Source of the DNA: TMED109 sp002171375
GTDB lineage: Bacteria; Pseudomonadota; Alphaproteobacteria; TMED109
NCBI GenBank assembly: GCA_965657505.1
Contig: CBFHON010000005.1
Coordinates: 62,001 to 126,000 of the forward strand
DNA: 64,000 bases
Direction: 5' to 3'
Below, piece after piece: positions 27,148 to 35,383 of this stretch (position 1 is the first letter of the stretch; each line of letters starts with the position of its first letter). The notes beneath the pieces were generated by a model. It had not been told where the DNA came from, did no database searches, and saw only the letters and a program-made list of their open reading frames with translations. Position numbers and translations under genes: made by a program.

Positions 27148-27206
27148 TACTTTCCCCTAATATTCTTATGTATTTCTATAATTTTTTTATATATTAAATT
27201 AGAAAT

Positions 27207-27767
27207 TCAACTTAATGAGTTTAATATGGTTATTAATTTTTTATTATTATTTACCCAAATTATATTATCTATATCTTGTTTATATAAAAATCCTTCATTA
27301 TGCATTGTTTTTATCAAAAGTTTTAGGTTTTTCCAATAATTACTAATATTAAATATAATTACGGGTTTATTATATAAATTTAATTGATTTAAAGTTAAAA
27401 TTTCAAATAATTCATCTAATGTCCCAAAACCTCCTGGTAAAATTATAAAAATATCTGCTTTTTTAATCATTAAAATTTTTCGTTGATGTAAAGAATTAAC
27501 AACTTGCAATGTTTTAAGGTTTTTTTGTCGTATTTCAGGCTTATTAAGGAAATTAGGAATAATTCCAAAAATTTTAGCATTTAAATTAGTATATATTTTA
27601 TATAATACTCCCATTAAACCAATTTTACCGCCACCATAAATTATATTAAACCCATTATCAGATAGCAGAGTTGCCATAGTAGTTACTTCTTTTTCATAAA
27701 TATCTCTTTTACCTAGTTTAGAGCCACAAAATATAGCAATAGTTTTATTTTTCTTTATCTTTTTCAT
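27207..27767 (-). CDS. LOG-family protein (cytokinin riboside phosphoribohydrolase-like)
   Basis: A 186-residue Rossmann-like protein with the diagnostic PGGFGTLDE motif (about residue 110) and the N-terminal IAIFCGSKLGK and NIIYGGGKIGLMG nucleotide-binding blocks. The LOG family hydrolyses nucleoside 5'-monophosphates to free base and ribose 5-phosphate; in bacteria it is probably a nucleotide salvage or clean-up enzyme. It sits 59 bases upstream of icd on the same strand and diverges from the LysM protein gene. Confidence 0.9.
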   Translation of the reverse strand: MKKIKKNKTIAIFCGSKLGKRDIYEKEVTTMATLLSDNGFNIIYGGGKIGLMGVLYKIYTNLNAKIFGIIPNFLNKPEIRQKNLKTLQVVNSLHQRKILMIKKADIFIILPGGFGTLDELFEILTLNQLNLYNKPVIIFNISNYWKNLKLLIKTMHNEGFLYKQDIDNIIWVNNNKKLITILNSLS

Positions 27768-27842
27768 AATGTTTAATTTTTTCTATATTTTATATTTATA
27801 TTTATCTAATATAAAAAATATATATACCTCGGGATAGAATAA

Positions 27843-28874
27843 ATGAAAATGATCTTTGGTGAAAATACAAAACAATATTTAATTGGTGGTGGTCTCATTA
27901 CAGCTGCTATTATATTTTTACTTTTAGTTATAAAATATGTTCCTTTAGATCCTACTAAAGTTGAAGTAGAACCGTTTGAGGAAAAATTGCACTATGAGGT
28001 AGACCCAAATTTAAGTGATGATGATGTAATTAAAGAAGATAATATTAAACCTGAAATTACATCTTCATCTTTAGAACCAACTTTTGATGTAGTAAATGTG
28101 GATAAAGAAGGACAATTAATAATTGCAGGCAGAGCTGGTAAAAACCAATTAGTACAAATTTATAATGGAGACCAATTATTAGGAGAGGTAACTACTAATC
28201 AATTTGGAGAGTTTGTATTTATGCCTGATGAAAAATTAGTACCGGGAGCTTATGATTTAAACTTAGTTTCTGAAGGAAAAAAATCTATAGATTCTGTTTC
28301 AATAATAGTTCCAGAAAATCAAAATATTGTGGCTGGAAGCAGTACAGCTAATGATGTAATTGTAACAGTAAACAAACCCGATGGAACAATAAAAAAAGTT
28401 TTACAAGGAGCATCCAATAGTAACCAAGATAATAACTTATCCTTTGATTCATTGTCCTATTCGGATAAAGGCAGTCTTAATTTATCCGGTAAAGCTAAAC
28501 CTGGCTCTAAAATTGATATATATATTGGAAAGAATTTAGTTGGCACTGCATATGCTGATGAAGATGGTTTTTGGAATATTATTTTAGATAAACCTGTAAA
28601 ACCAGGAGATTATATTCTGAGGTTTAATGAAATTCAGAATGAAAAAGTAATAGCAAGCTTAGAAACACCTATAAGACAATCTGATCTTACTAAAGTTGAT
28701 CTATCGGATAATGCAATATTAGTCCAACCAGGCAATAGTTTATGGAGAATATCAAGACGTTTTTACGGAGAAGGAATTCTTTACACCTTAATATTTAAGG
28801 CTAATAAAAATAAAATAAATAATCCTGATTTAATTTACCCTGGACAAATATTTGAAGTCCCTAAATCTAATTAA
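27843..28874 (+). CDS. membrane-anchored protein with Ig-like repeats and a C-terminal LysM domain
   Basis: A 343-residue protein with one N-terminal membrane helix (YLIGGGLITAAIIFLLLVI, residues 12-30), two Ig-like beta domains with similar cores (GQLIIAGRAGKNQLVQIYNG and GSLNLSGKAKPGSKIDIYIG), and a C-terminal LysM motif (VQPGNSLWRISRRFYG ... NPDLIYPGQIFEVP) that binds peptidoglycan. It would face the periplasm. This layout is widespread in alphaproteobacteria with unknown role. It ends 10 bases from pqqE, convergent. Confidence 0.85.
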   Translation: MKMIFGENTKQYLIGGGLITAAIIFLLLVIKYVPLDPTKVEVEPFEEKLHYEVDPNLSDDDVIKEDNIKPEITSSSLEPTFDVVNVDKEGQLIIAGRAGKNQLVQIYNGDQLLGEVTTNQFGEFVFMPDEKLVPGAYDLNLVSEGKKSIDSVSIIVPENQNIVAGSSTANDVIVTVNKPDGTIKKVLQGASNSNQDNNLSFDSLSYSDKGSLNLSGKAKPGSKIDIYIGKNLVGTAYADEDGFWNIILDKPVKPGDYILRFNEIQNEKVIASLETPIRQSDLTKVDLSDNAILVQPGNSLWRISRRFYGEGILYTLIFKANKNKINNPDLIYPGQIFEVPKSN

Positions 28875-28884
28875 AGAATATAGT

Positions 28885-30258
28885 TTAGGATTTTGGTGAT
28901 TTATTAGAATTATGACCAATACCGTTCAAAGGTTTTCTTACATTAATTTTTCTATAAATAAATTCTGGTATTTCTTCTTTTCCTACATTAGACAAAGGTT
29001 CATCTAAAACATTCCTATAAGGAGAAAATTCACAAGTAGGATCAGTAGCATTTTCATTCCCTGTTAATGCAAAAGCCTGGCATCTGCAGCCTCCCCAATC
29101 TATTTCTTTTCTATCACATGATTGACATGGTTCTGGCATCCAAGAAGTTCCTCTAAACCTATTGAATGCGTCTGAATTTTCCCATATCCATGAAAGAGGT
29201 TTATCTTTGATATTATCAAATTCTAAAAAATTCAGAGACTCAGCAGCATGACAAGGTAAAACTTTTCCAGCCGGTGTAATATTTAAGAACTGTCTTCCCC
29301 AACCACCCATACAGGATTTTGGTCTTTTTGCATAATAATCTGGAACTACATAGTCTATTGCTAAAATTCCTTTAAGTCTTACTCTTGCTTCTTCTACTAT
29401 TTCAGTTGCATTATCTAATTGTTCCTTAGTAGGTAAAAAGGCAGTTTGGTTTTTTAAAGCCCATCCATAATATTGAACTTGTGCAACTTCAAGTCTCTCA
29501 GCGTNNNNNNNNNNNNNNNNNNNNNNNNNNNNNNNNNNNNNNNNNNNNNNNNNNNNNNNNNNNNNNNNNNNNNNNNNNNNNNNNNNNNNNNNNNNNNNNT
29601 CCTTAGTAGGTAAAAAGGCAGTTTGGTTTTTTAAAGCCCATCCATAATATTGAACTTGTGCAACTTCAAGTCTCTCAGCGTCAAGTTCTACAGCTAAATC
29701 AATCATACTTTTTAAATTATGAAGATTTTGCCTATGCATAACAGCATTTACTGTAAGAGGTAATCCTACTTTTCTAATGAGACCACAAGTATGCAATTTC
29801 TTTGCATGCCCTTTATATCCAGCAATCTTCTCTGAATTTTCAGGATCAGTATCTTGAATTGATACTTGTACATGATCTAGTCCAGCGTCATAGAATTTTT
29901 TTAATCTTTCTTCTGTAATTAACACACCAGAAGTTATTAAGTTTGTGTATAGTCCTATAGAAGAAGCGTGTTGTATTAACTCTTCTAAATCTTTACGAGC
30001 TGTAGGTTCTCCACCTGAAAAATGTGCTTGTAATATACCAATTTTAACAGCTTCACTAAGTGCTCTTTTCCATGTTTCCGTATCAATTTCTTTTGATTTC
30101 ATTTCAAGCTCAACCGGATTTGAGCAGTAAGGACATGATAGAGGGCATCTATGGGTAAGCTCACAAAGCACAGCATAAGGAATTTGTAGTTTTTCTTTTA
30201 CTGATGCGTTAGGTTTAACTTCACTTGAATTGTTTTGTTTTATTTCTAATTCACTCAT
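28885..30258 (-). CDS. pqqE: PQQ synthesis radical SAM enzyme PqqE (with assembly gap)
   Basis: Radical SAM enzyme that forms the Glu-Tyr carbon-carbon bond in PqqA. The cluster motif is C38-x3-C42-x2-C45 (RCPLSCPYC), followed by FSGGEPTARKDL. The SPASM-type C-terminus carries further cysteines (SCMGGWGRQF, PCHAAES, PCQSCDRKEIDWGGCRCQA). The frame as given contains 95 N and an 82-base duplicated flank; removing both takes out 177 bases (59 codons) and leaves about 398 residues, near the usual PqqE length plus a short N-terminal extension. The start overlaps the pqqD stop by 4 bases. Confidence 0.95.
   Translation of the reverse strand: MSELEIKQNNSSEVKPNASVKEKLQIPYAVLCELTHRCPLSCPYCSNPVELEMKSKEIDTETWKRALSEAVKIGILQAHFSGGEPTARKDLEELIQHASSIGLYTNLITSGVLITEERLKKFYDAGLDHVQVSIQDTDPENSEKIAGYKGHAKKLHTCGLIRKVGLPLTVNAVMHRQNLHNLKSMIDLAVELDAERLEVAQVQYYGWALKNQTAFLPTKXXXXXXXXXXXXXXXXXXXXXXXXXXXXXXXXXAERLEVAQVQYYGWALKNQTAFLPTKEQLDNATEIVEEARVRLKGILAIDYVVPDYYAKRPKSCMGGWGRQFLNITPAGKVLPCHAAESLNFLEFDNIKDKPLSWIWENSDAFNRFRGTSWMPEPCQSCDRKEIDWGGCRCQAFALTGNENATDPTCEFSPYRNVLDEPLSNVGKEEIPEFIYRKINVRKPLNGIGHNSNKSPKS
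29423..29504. repeat. assembly-duplicated flank, left copy (pqqE)
   Basis: These 82 bases are identical to 29600-29681 on the other side of the N run. Exact identity and abutment to the gap point to an unmerged contig overlap, not a biological repeat. Confidence 0.9.
29505..29599. other. assembly gap (95 N) in pqqE
   Basis: A run of 95 N flanked by identical 82-base sequences. Gap plus one flank is 177 bases, a multiple of three, so the pqqE frame reads through. Collapsing one flank and the N run restores a normal-length PqqE, so no sequence is probably missing. Confidence 0.95.
29600..29681. repeat. assembly-duplicated flank, right copy (pqqE)
   Basis: Identical to 29423-29504; see the gap between them. 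Encodes the AERLEVAQVQYYGW segment of PqqE a second time. Confidence 0.9.
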
Positions 30259-30545
30259 ATTATTACAAAGCCTTTATCTGCTAATGATTGAAGCATCGAT
30301 AAAGTATCTTTAGAAATAACTTCCCTCGGTGCTCCTTCAAATTTATCACAAAGTGCATCAATTATAACGTTGATAGAAGATTCTCCATTTACAAGCTGTA
30401 TAATCTCTGATGCAATTTCGTCTAACTCAAATACTCTTTCGGGAGCATTTATTATCCATTTTTTTCTCGCTTCATCAAATCGTAATTTAGCATGCCTTGG
30501 TAATTTAGGAATATGCTCTTCGTTTAATGTAAGTAATTCAGTCAT
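30255..30545 (-). CDS. pqqD: PQQ synthesis peptide chaperone PqqD
   Basis: A 96-residue protein from the ATG at 30545, which overlaps the pqqC stop in the compact way seen between other genes of this operon. Upstream starts would read further into pqqC. The sequence LPRHAKLRFDEARKKWIINAPERVFELDEIASEIIQLVNG is the RiPP recognition element fold of PqqD, which binds the PqqA peptide and presents it to PqqE. The stop overlaps the pqqE start by 4 bases. Confidence 0.95.
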   Translation of the reverse strand: MTELLTLNEEHIPKLPRHAKLRFDEARKKWIINAPERVFELDEIASEIIQLVNGESSINVIIDALCDKFEGAPREVISKDTLSMLQSLADKGFVII

Positions 30546-31422
30546 TATTTTGTGCCCATTTTTTTGCATCAAAACCTTTCGGTACAAATGCTCCAGGTGG
30601 TATAAATCCTGGGTCTACATATGCATAATATAGTGCATCTAATTGAGCCCATAGTACTTCGGTTTTAAATTTAACAGCCCCAAGAACGGCTTCTTGGTCA
30701 TCTCTAGTTATAGCATTATCAATTACCCATTCTCTTCCAAACTCTACATCCTTTCGAGCTTGTCCTATTCTTTTTTTAAAATAAGCAAGTGCATAATCAT
30801 CAGCCCATTCATAATGTTTAGATAATCCTGATATTCTTTCGGCATGAATTGCTGGTGCATAAATTTCTGTTAAAGAGGATGCTATTGCTTCCAATAGAGA
30901 TCTACTACCTACAAAGTTTACATAGGCATCTACTGCAAATTTAGAAGCAGGTAACAAGCCTTTACAAGATTTTACATAGTCTATATCAAGATTTAACCTT
31001 TCACATAATTGTAGATATCTCTTTATACCTCCTTGGCCATCAATATCTCCCTCATGGTCTATAACTCTAGATCTCCATTCTACTCTTATATCCACATCAT
31101 TCATTCTTGCCATTAGTGTTAGGTCTTTTCTAGGAATACTCCATTGATAATAAAATCTGTTTAGTGCCCAAGCTTGAACTTGTTCAAATGATAATTTNNN
31201 NNNNNNNNNNNNNNNNNNNNNNNNNNNNNNNNNNNNNNNNNNNNNNNNNNNNNNNNNNNNNNNNNNNNNNNNNNNNNNNNNNNNNNNNNNNNNNNGATGA
31301 AGGCTATGATATCTTTCTTTTCCTAGCTGAGTAAGTGCAGTGATAAACTCTTCTCTATTCATAATTTTTTTATTACTAGGTTCTTGCGGTGAGCCTGGGT
31401 AAAATGGTGCAGGCATAATCAT
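30538..31422 (-). CDS. pqqC: pyrroloquinoline-quinone synthase PqqC (with assembly gap)
   Basis: Cofactor-free oxidase for the final ring closure and eight-electron oxidation to PQQ. Seen: ALNRFYYQWSIPRKD, IDHEGDIDGQGGIKRYLQL, KFAVDAYVNFVG, SSLTEIYAPAIHAERI, HYEWADDYALAYFKKRIGQARKDVE. An N run falls just after RYHSLH, where PqqC normally has a short HPFH-type segment of roughly ten residues, so the 98 N probably overstate the missing length. The start overlaps the pqqB stop by 4 bases. Confidence 0.95.
   Translation of the reverse strand: MIMPAPFYPGSPQEPSNKKIMNREEFITALTQLGKERYHSLHXXXXXXXXXXXXXXXXXXXXXXXXXXXXXXXXXKLSFEQVQAWALNRFYYQWSIPRKDLTLMARMNDVDIRVEWRSRVIDHEGDIDGQGGIKRYLQLCERLNLDIDYVKSCKGLLPASKFAVDAYVNFVGSRSLLEAIASSLTEIYAPAIHAERISGLSKHYEWADDYALAYFKKRIGQARKDVEFGREWVIDNAITRDDQEAVLGAVKFKTEVLWAQLDALYYAYVDPGFIPPGAFVPKGFDAKKWAQNND
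31198..31295. other. assembly gap (98 N) in pqqC
   Basis: A run of 98 N with no duplicated flank. Comparison with the known PqqC layout suggests that only about 26-32 bases are really missing; the frame on both sides is compatible with that. Confidence 0.9.
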
Positions 31423-32354
31423 ATTTCTATTTCCATAGTATCATAAGCTATTTCCCATCCAGCCTCATTTGCTATTTTTCTTTCAGAAGAATTTTCTAAT
31501 AAAGCAGGGTTAGTTGTATTAATATGTATAAATATTTTTCTTTTTATATTTAAGTTTTTAAAAGCTTCTATTGAGCCTTCATCGCCTGACATACTCATAT
31601 GACCCATACGTTGACCTGTTTTAATACCAACGTTTTCTTTTATCATTTCATCATCTGTCCATAAAGTCCCATCAAATAATATTAAATTAGAATTATCGAC
31701 TCTATCTTTTAACCAATCAGGCATATTTGCACATCCAGGTATGTAAAAAAATTCAGTATTACCTTCAGGGCCCTTAACTTCAAGAGCTATAGTATCCTCT
31801 TCAACCGAACCAAAATCTGAACCTTTAGATTCATCTTCGAGCCATAGAGCTACTTTTCCTGGTACAGCAAAGGGTGTAACAGTAATGCCACTTTCTTGGT
31901 TATCAGTATATTTTAACGGAATGGGTTCATTTAATTTTACTGGATTTCTTTTCACAAATTTAGGGTTTAATACATTAAATATTGTATTACTTTGTAAAAC
32001 GCCTAAAACTCTCTCTGTTCCATACAGATTAAAACTTTGTGATTCTCTTAAATTAATAAGACCAGCTGTATGATCTACGTCTGCATTTGTAAGCAAAACG
32101 CCCATAATAGGACTATATCTTAGAGGGTCTTCTGCAGAAGGCATCAATTCAGGATTATTCCATAATTGTTGCCTAAGGTCTGGTGAAGCATTAAAAATAA
32201 ACCATCTTTTTTTATCTAAGCTTATTGCTATAGAGGATTGGGTTCTAGCTATTGCATTAGGGTCTTTATTTCTAGCAGATCTACTATTTGGGTGATTACA
32301 ATTCCATTGTGGATAACCCCCACCAGCAGCTGCTCCGAGCACACGAATATACAT
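31419..32354 (-). CDS. pqqB: PQQ synthesis metallo-hydrolase PqqB
   Basis: A 311-residue metallo-beta-lactamase-fold protein. It starts VLGAAAGGGYPQWNC, contains the metal-binding LLTNADVDHTAGLINLRE (a variant of HxHxDH) and IHINTTNPALLE near the end, and has the zinc-type cysteine in YIPGCANMP. PqqB hydroxylates the cross-linked tyrosine intermediate. It follows pqqA after 65 bases that contain two hairpins and overlaps pqqC by 4 bases. Confidence 0.96.
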   Translation of the reverse strand: MYIRVLGAAAGGGYPQWNCNHPNSRSARNKDPNAIARTQSSIAISLDKKRWFIFNASPDLRQQLWNNPELMPSAEDPLRYSPIMGVLLTNADVDHTAGLINLRESQSFNLYGTERVLGVLQSNTIFNVLNPKFVKRNPVKLNEPIPLKYTDNQESGITVTPFAVPGKVALWLEDESKGSDFGSVEEDTIALEVKGPEGNTEFFYIPGCANMPDWLKDRVDNSNLILFDGTLWTDDEMIKENVGIKTGQRMGHMSMSGDEGSIEAFKNLNIKRKIFIHINTTNPALLENSSERKIANEAGWEIAYDTMEIEI

Positions 32355-32373
32355 ATTATATAATCCTATTTAC

Positions 32374-32389
32374 GCTTCGGTTCAGAAGC
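32374..32389 (-). other. second hairpin in the pqqA-pqqB leader
   Basis: GCTTC and GAAGC arms (5 base pairs) around a 6-base loop, 20 bases before the pqqB start. Short, and possibly chance, but it adds to the structured region between pqqA and pqqB. Confidence 0.3.
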
Positions 32390-32406
32390 TGGTGAGAATA
32401 TCATAA

Positions 32407-32423
32407 CTAATCTTTCAGATTAG
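32407..32423 (-). other. hairpin overlapping the pqqA stop codon
   Basis: On the minus strand CTAATCT-GAA-AGATTAG forms a perfect 7-base stem with a 3-base loop. The pqqA stop codon lies in the left arm. There is no following T run, so it is more likely an mRNA stabiliser or partial attenuator than a strong terminator; pqqA is known to be expressed more strongly than the rest of its operon in other bacteria. Confidence 0.5.
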
Positions 32424-32494
32424 ATTTCTGCGCAAGCATAACAGTTGATTTCTAGACCAACAGCTACTTCGCGAACTACAGGAGATTTCCACAT
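32420..32494 (-). CDS. pqqA: PQQ precursor peptide PqqA
   Basis: A 24-residue peptide beginning MWKSPVVREVAVGLE and ending INCYACAEI. It has the conserved Glu-x3-Tyr pair (E15 and Y19) that PqqE cross-links and that becomes PQQ. GGGAGG stands 8-10 bases before the ATG. It is the first gene of the pqqABCDE operon. Two cysteines flank the tyrosine, as in several alphaproteobacterial PqqA peptides. It diverges from the rhodanese gene across 170 bases, where the palindrome TACC-GCTTAA-GGTA (32549-32562) may be a regulatory site. Confidence 0.93.
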   Translation of the reverse strand: MWKSPVVREVAVGLEINCYACAEI

Positions 32495-32664
32495 AAGATA
32501 TCCTCCCTTTCTTACTTTTAGTTAAAAATTGATAACAACCTAAGTTATTACCGCTTAAGGTATAGAATAGAACAGAAAAATTGTATTATGCAAATCTATA
32601 CTTATTATTGTAATCACCTATAATATAATATATCGATAATAATATTTATAATTAAGGTTGTTTT

Positions 32665-33807
32665 ATGTTTAAATTTAAAAAATATATTTTATTTTTTTTA
32701 ATTTTAATTTTTAATTTTAATGTTGTTAATGCAACTCCATTAGTAAATAAAGATTGGTTAAAACATAAAATATGTAATGACAATATTAAAGTTCTAGAAG
32801 TTCATAGATCTAAGAAAGATTATGAGCTTGCTCACATTCCTTGTTCTATATTTACTAATTTTTATTTAGATGGTTGGAGAGAAACTAGAAAAAAAATGCC
32901 ATTATTAATGCCTTCTAAAAGTACTTTAGAAGCTTTAATAGGTTCGTTAGGTATATCTAATTCCGATTATGTTATTATAGTAGCTCCTGGATTAGGTAAA
33001 TATGATATGTCTGAAGCAGCTTCAATATATTTTACATTTAAATATTTGGGGCATAAAAATATTTCTATTTTAAATGGAGGTTTAAAAAGTTGGAAGGAAG
33101 ATTGGGACAATGATATAGAAACAGGATTTTCTGTTCCACAAGAAAATGCTTATAAATCCGAAATCAATAATAATATCATAGCTAATAAAGAAGATATATT
33201 AGAAGTCATTAGTAAAAAGGGTTATTTAATTGATGCAAGATCTTCTGCTATGTATATGGGAATTAATTCATCTTTTCCTTCGCTTCGTTCAGGAACAATT
33301 CCTAATTCAATAAATATTCCAAATGATTGGTTACTTATTAATGATTCCCTATTTTTTCANNNNNNNNNNNNNNNNNNNNNNNNNNNNNNNNNNNNNNNNN
33401 NNNNNNNNNNNNNNNNNNNNNNNNNNNNNNNNNNNNNNNNNNNNNNNNNNNNNNNNNCGCTTCGTTCAGGAACAATTCCTAATTCAATAAATATTCCAAA
33501 TGATTGGTTACTTATTAATGATTCCCTATTTTTTCAAAAAAAAGTTGATTTAGAAAAAATATTTATACATTCGGGAATATCTAAAAAAGATGGTCAAATT
33601 TCATTTTGTAATGCTGGTCTAGAAAGCGCGTTATCATGGTTTGTTATGTCTGAAATATTAAAGTTTCCTAATAATAAACTTTATGAATCATCATTAGCAG
33701 AATGGTCAATAGATAATTCATTACCAATGATGGATATAATGAACTTAAGTAAAAATAAGGACAGCGAAAAAGAAATAGATTCATTTTCGATGAAGCCACC
33801 AGAATAA
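32665..33807 (+). CDS. exported thiosulfate/3-mercaptopyruvate sulfurtransferase (tandem rhodanese, with assembly gap)
   Basis: A two-domain rhodanese with a signal peptide (hydrophobic residues 8-23, cleavage probably after VNA). The first domain holds VVIVAPGLGKYDMSEAASIYFTFKYLG and LNGGLKSWKEDW. The second has the loop FCNAGLESALSW with the catalytic cysteine. A 98-N run and a 79-base duplicated flank inflate the reading frame; collapsing both (177 bases) gives about 321 residues. Exported rhodaneses are frequent beside PQQ and quinoprotein genes, though their role there is not settled. The acyl-CoA ligase starts 1 base after its stop. Confidence 0.87.
   Translation: MFKFKKYILFFLILIFNFNVVNATPLVNKDWLKHKICNDNIKVLEVHRSKKDYELAHIPCSIFTNFYLDGWRETRKKMPLLMPSKSTLEALIGSLGISNSDYVIIVAPGLGKYDMSEAASIYFTFKYLGHKNISILNGGLKSWKEDWDNDIETGFSVPQENAYKSEINNNIIANKEDILEVISKKGYLIDARSSAMYMGINSSFPSLRSGTIPNSINIPNDWLLINDSLFFXXXXXXXXXXXXXXXXXXXXXXXXXXXXXXXXXXLRSGTIPNSINIPNDWLLINDSLFFQKKVDLEKIFIHSGISKKDGQISFCNAGLESALSWFVMSEILKFPNNKLYESSLAEWSIDNSLPMMDIMNLSKNKDSEKEIDSFSMKPPE
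33281..33359. repeat. assembly-duplicated flank, left copy (rhodanese)
   Basis: These 79 bases are identical to 33458-33536 beyond the N run. Like the pair in pqqE, this is best read as an unmerged contig overlap. Confidence 0.9.
33360..33457. other. assembly gap (98 N) in the rhodanese gene
   Basis: A run of 98 N between identical 79-base flanks. Flank plus gap is again 177 bases, the same total as in pqqE, which suggests a scaffolding rule rather than biology. Confidence 0.95.
33458..33536. repeat. assembly-duplicated flank, right copy (rhodanese)
   Basis: Identical to 33281-33359. It repeats the LRSGTIPNSINIPNDWLL segment of the rhodanese. Confidence 0.9.
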
Positions 33808-33808
33808 T

Positions 33809-35371
33809 ATGAAAAAAGATAATATTTTAGTTTCAAAAGCCGCCGATTTATCGGTAGCTGAATTATTCGAAACACAAGCAAAAAATAATCCTAAAGCACT
33901 AGCATTGATAAATGCTAAAGGTAAAAAATATAATTATAATGAAACATTAAATAGAATTCTTAAATTATCAAAAATTTTTATTAATAATGGGATTCGGCCA
34001 AAAAATAGAATAGCAATTATTTCTGAAAATAGAATGGAGTACCTAGAAATAGAAATGGCATGTGCTAAAGTTGGAGCTATATTAGTAGCTATAAATTGGA
34101 GGCTATCTGACGAGGAAATAAATTACTGTATAAATTTAGTAAAACCAAAATTAGTTATTTTATCTCCAAAGTTTAAAAGTAAAAATAAATTAAGCTCTAT
34201 AAGAAATAAGAAACTTATTTTGTTGAATTTAAGCTTTGAAAAATTAATTGCCAATTCAGAACCATATTTAGGAAAAAGTTTAGGTAGTGGTGAAGATATT
34301 CTTGTAATCTTATTTACTTCAGGAACCACTGGTTATCCTAAAGGAGCAAAAATTTCTCATAGAGCATTCATTTATAGAGCTTTATATTTTGTATTTGAAT
34401 ATAATGTGGATAAAAAGGATACTTTTCCTGCTTGGGCACCAATGTTTCATATGGCATCTACGGATCTTTCTATTGGATCACTTTTAATAGGAGGTTCTGT
34501 GGCAATTGTAGAGGGATTTGACCCAAAGTTACTCATGAATTTAATTAAAAAATATAAATTATCGTGGTTAGTATTAATGCCAGGAATGTTAGAAGAATTT
34601 ATAAATTTTATAGATGGAAAAAAAATTCAAGTTAAGGGTATTAAGGCAATGGGTGCTATGGCCGATTTGATTCCCAAAAATCAAATTAAAAAAATTACTT
34701 CACTACTAAATACTCCTTATCTTAATTCTTTTGGTTCAACTGAAACTGGAATGCCTCCTGCGTCAAAAGGTATTATAGAAAAGAATAAAAATAATTTTTC
34801 TTTGTCGAAAGTACAAAGTAGCTTTTGCGAAGTTAAATTAGTCCATAATAATAAAGAAGTGGGATATGAGAAGCCTGGTGAATGTGCTGTAAGAGGGCCA
34901 ACACTATTTAGCGGATATTGGAATGCAGAAGAGACTAATTTAAAGGACTTTAGAGGAGGATGGTTCCATATGGGAGATATGATGAAAAGAACCAGAAAAG
35001 ATACTTTAGACTTTGTTGATAGAAAAAAATACTTGATTAAATCCGGTGGTGAAAATATTTATCCTGCGGAGATCGAAAGAGTAATGCTTAGGCATGAATT
35101 TATAACTGAAGCTGTAGTAGTAAGAATAAAAAGTAAAAAATGGGGAGAATCTCCTATCGCTATTATTAGTATTAGTCAAAAAGATAAAGAAAAAATTATT
35201 ATAGAAGATTTAAAAAAATCATGTAGGAAATATTTAGCAGGTTATAAACAGCCAGTAGAAATATTAGTTATTAAAGAAACTGATATTCCAAGAAGTACTA
35301 CGGGCAAGGTTCAAAGACATTTAGTGGAAAAGATGCTAAAATCATTTTTTAATTTAGAAAAAATAAATTAA
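33809..35371 (+). CDS. AMP-dependent acyl-CoA synthetase
   Basis: A 520-residue ANL-superfamily ligase. Motifs in order: FTSGTTGYPKG (about residue 170), FGSTETG, GGWFHMGDMMKR, the hinge VDRKKYLIKSGGENIYPAEIE, and the C-terminal RSTTGKVQRHL with the catalytic lysine. Its substrate is not clear from sequence; it is distinct from the ligase at 1854 and from the acetoacetyl-CoA synthetase. It starts 1 base after the rhodanese stop, so translation is probably coupled, and rlmE follows after 12 bases. Confidence 0.87.
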   Translation: MKKDNILVSKAADLSVAELFETQAKNNPKALALINAKGKKYNYNETLNRILKLSKIFINNGIRPKNRIAIISENRMEYLEIEMACAKVGAILVAINWRLSDEEINYCINLVKPKLVILSPKFKSKNKLSSIRNKKLILLNLSFEKLIANSEPYLGKSLGSGEDILVILFTSGTTGYPKGAKISHRAFIYRALYFVFEYNVDKKDTFPAWAPMFHMASTDLSIGSLLIGGSVAIVEGFDPKLLMNLIKKYKLSWLVLMPGMLEEFINFIDGKKIQVKGIKAMGAMADLIPKNQIKKITSLLNTPYLNSFGSTETGMPPASKGIIEKNKNNFSLSKVQSSFCEVKLVHNNKEVGYEKPGECAVRGPTLFSGYWNAEETNLKDFRGGWFHMGDMMKRTRKDTLDFVDRKKYLIKSGGENIYPAEIERVMLRHEFITEAVVVRIKSKKWGESPIAIISISQKDKEKIIIEDLKKSCRKYLAGYKQPVEILVIKETDIPRSTTGKVQRHLVEKMLKSFFNLEKIN

Positions 35372-35383
35372 TAAAGGTTTTAT

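Noticed and set aside
29423..29681. Possible real tandem duplication inside pqqE
   Set aside because: The two copies are exactly identical, end at the N run, and collapsing them restores the family length. An assembly artefact is far more likely.
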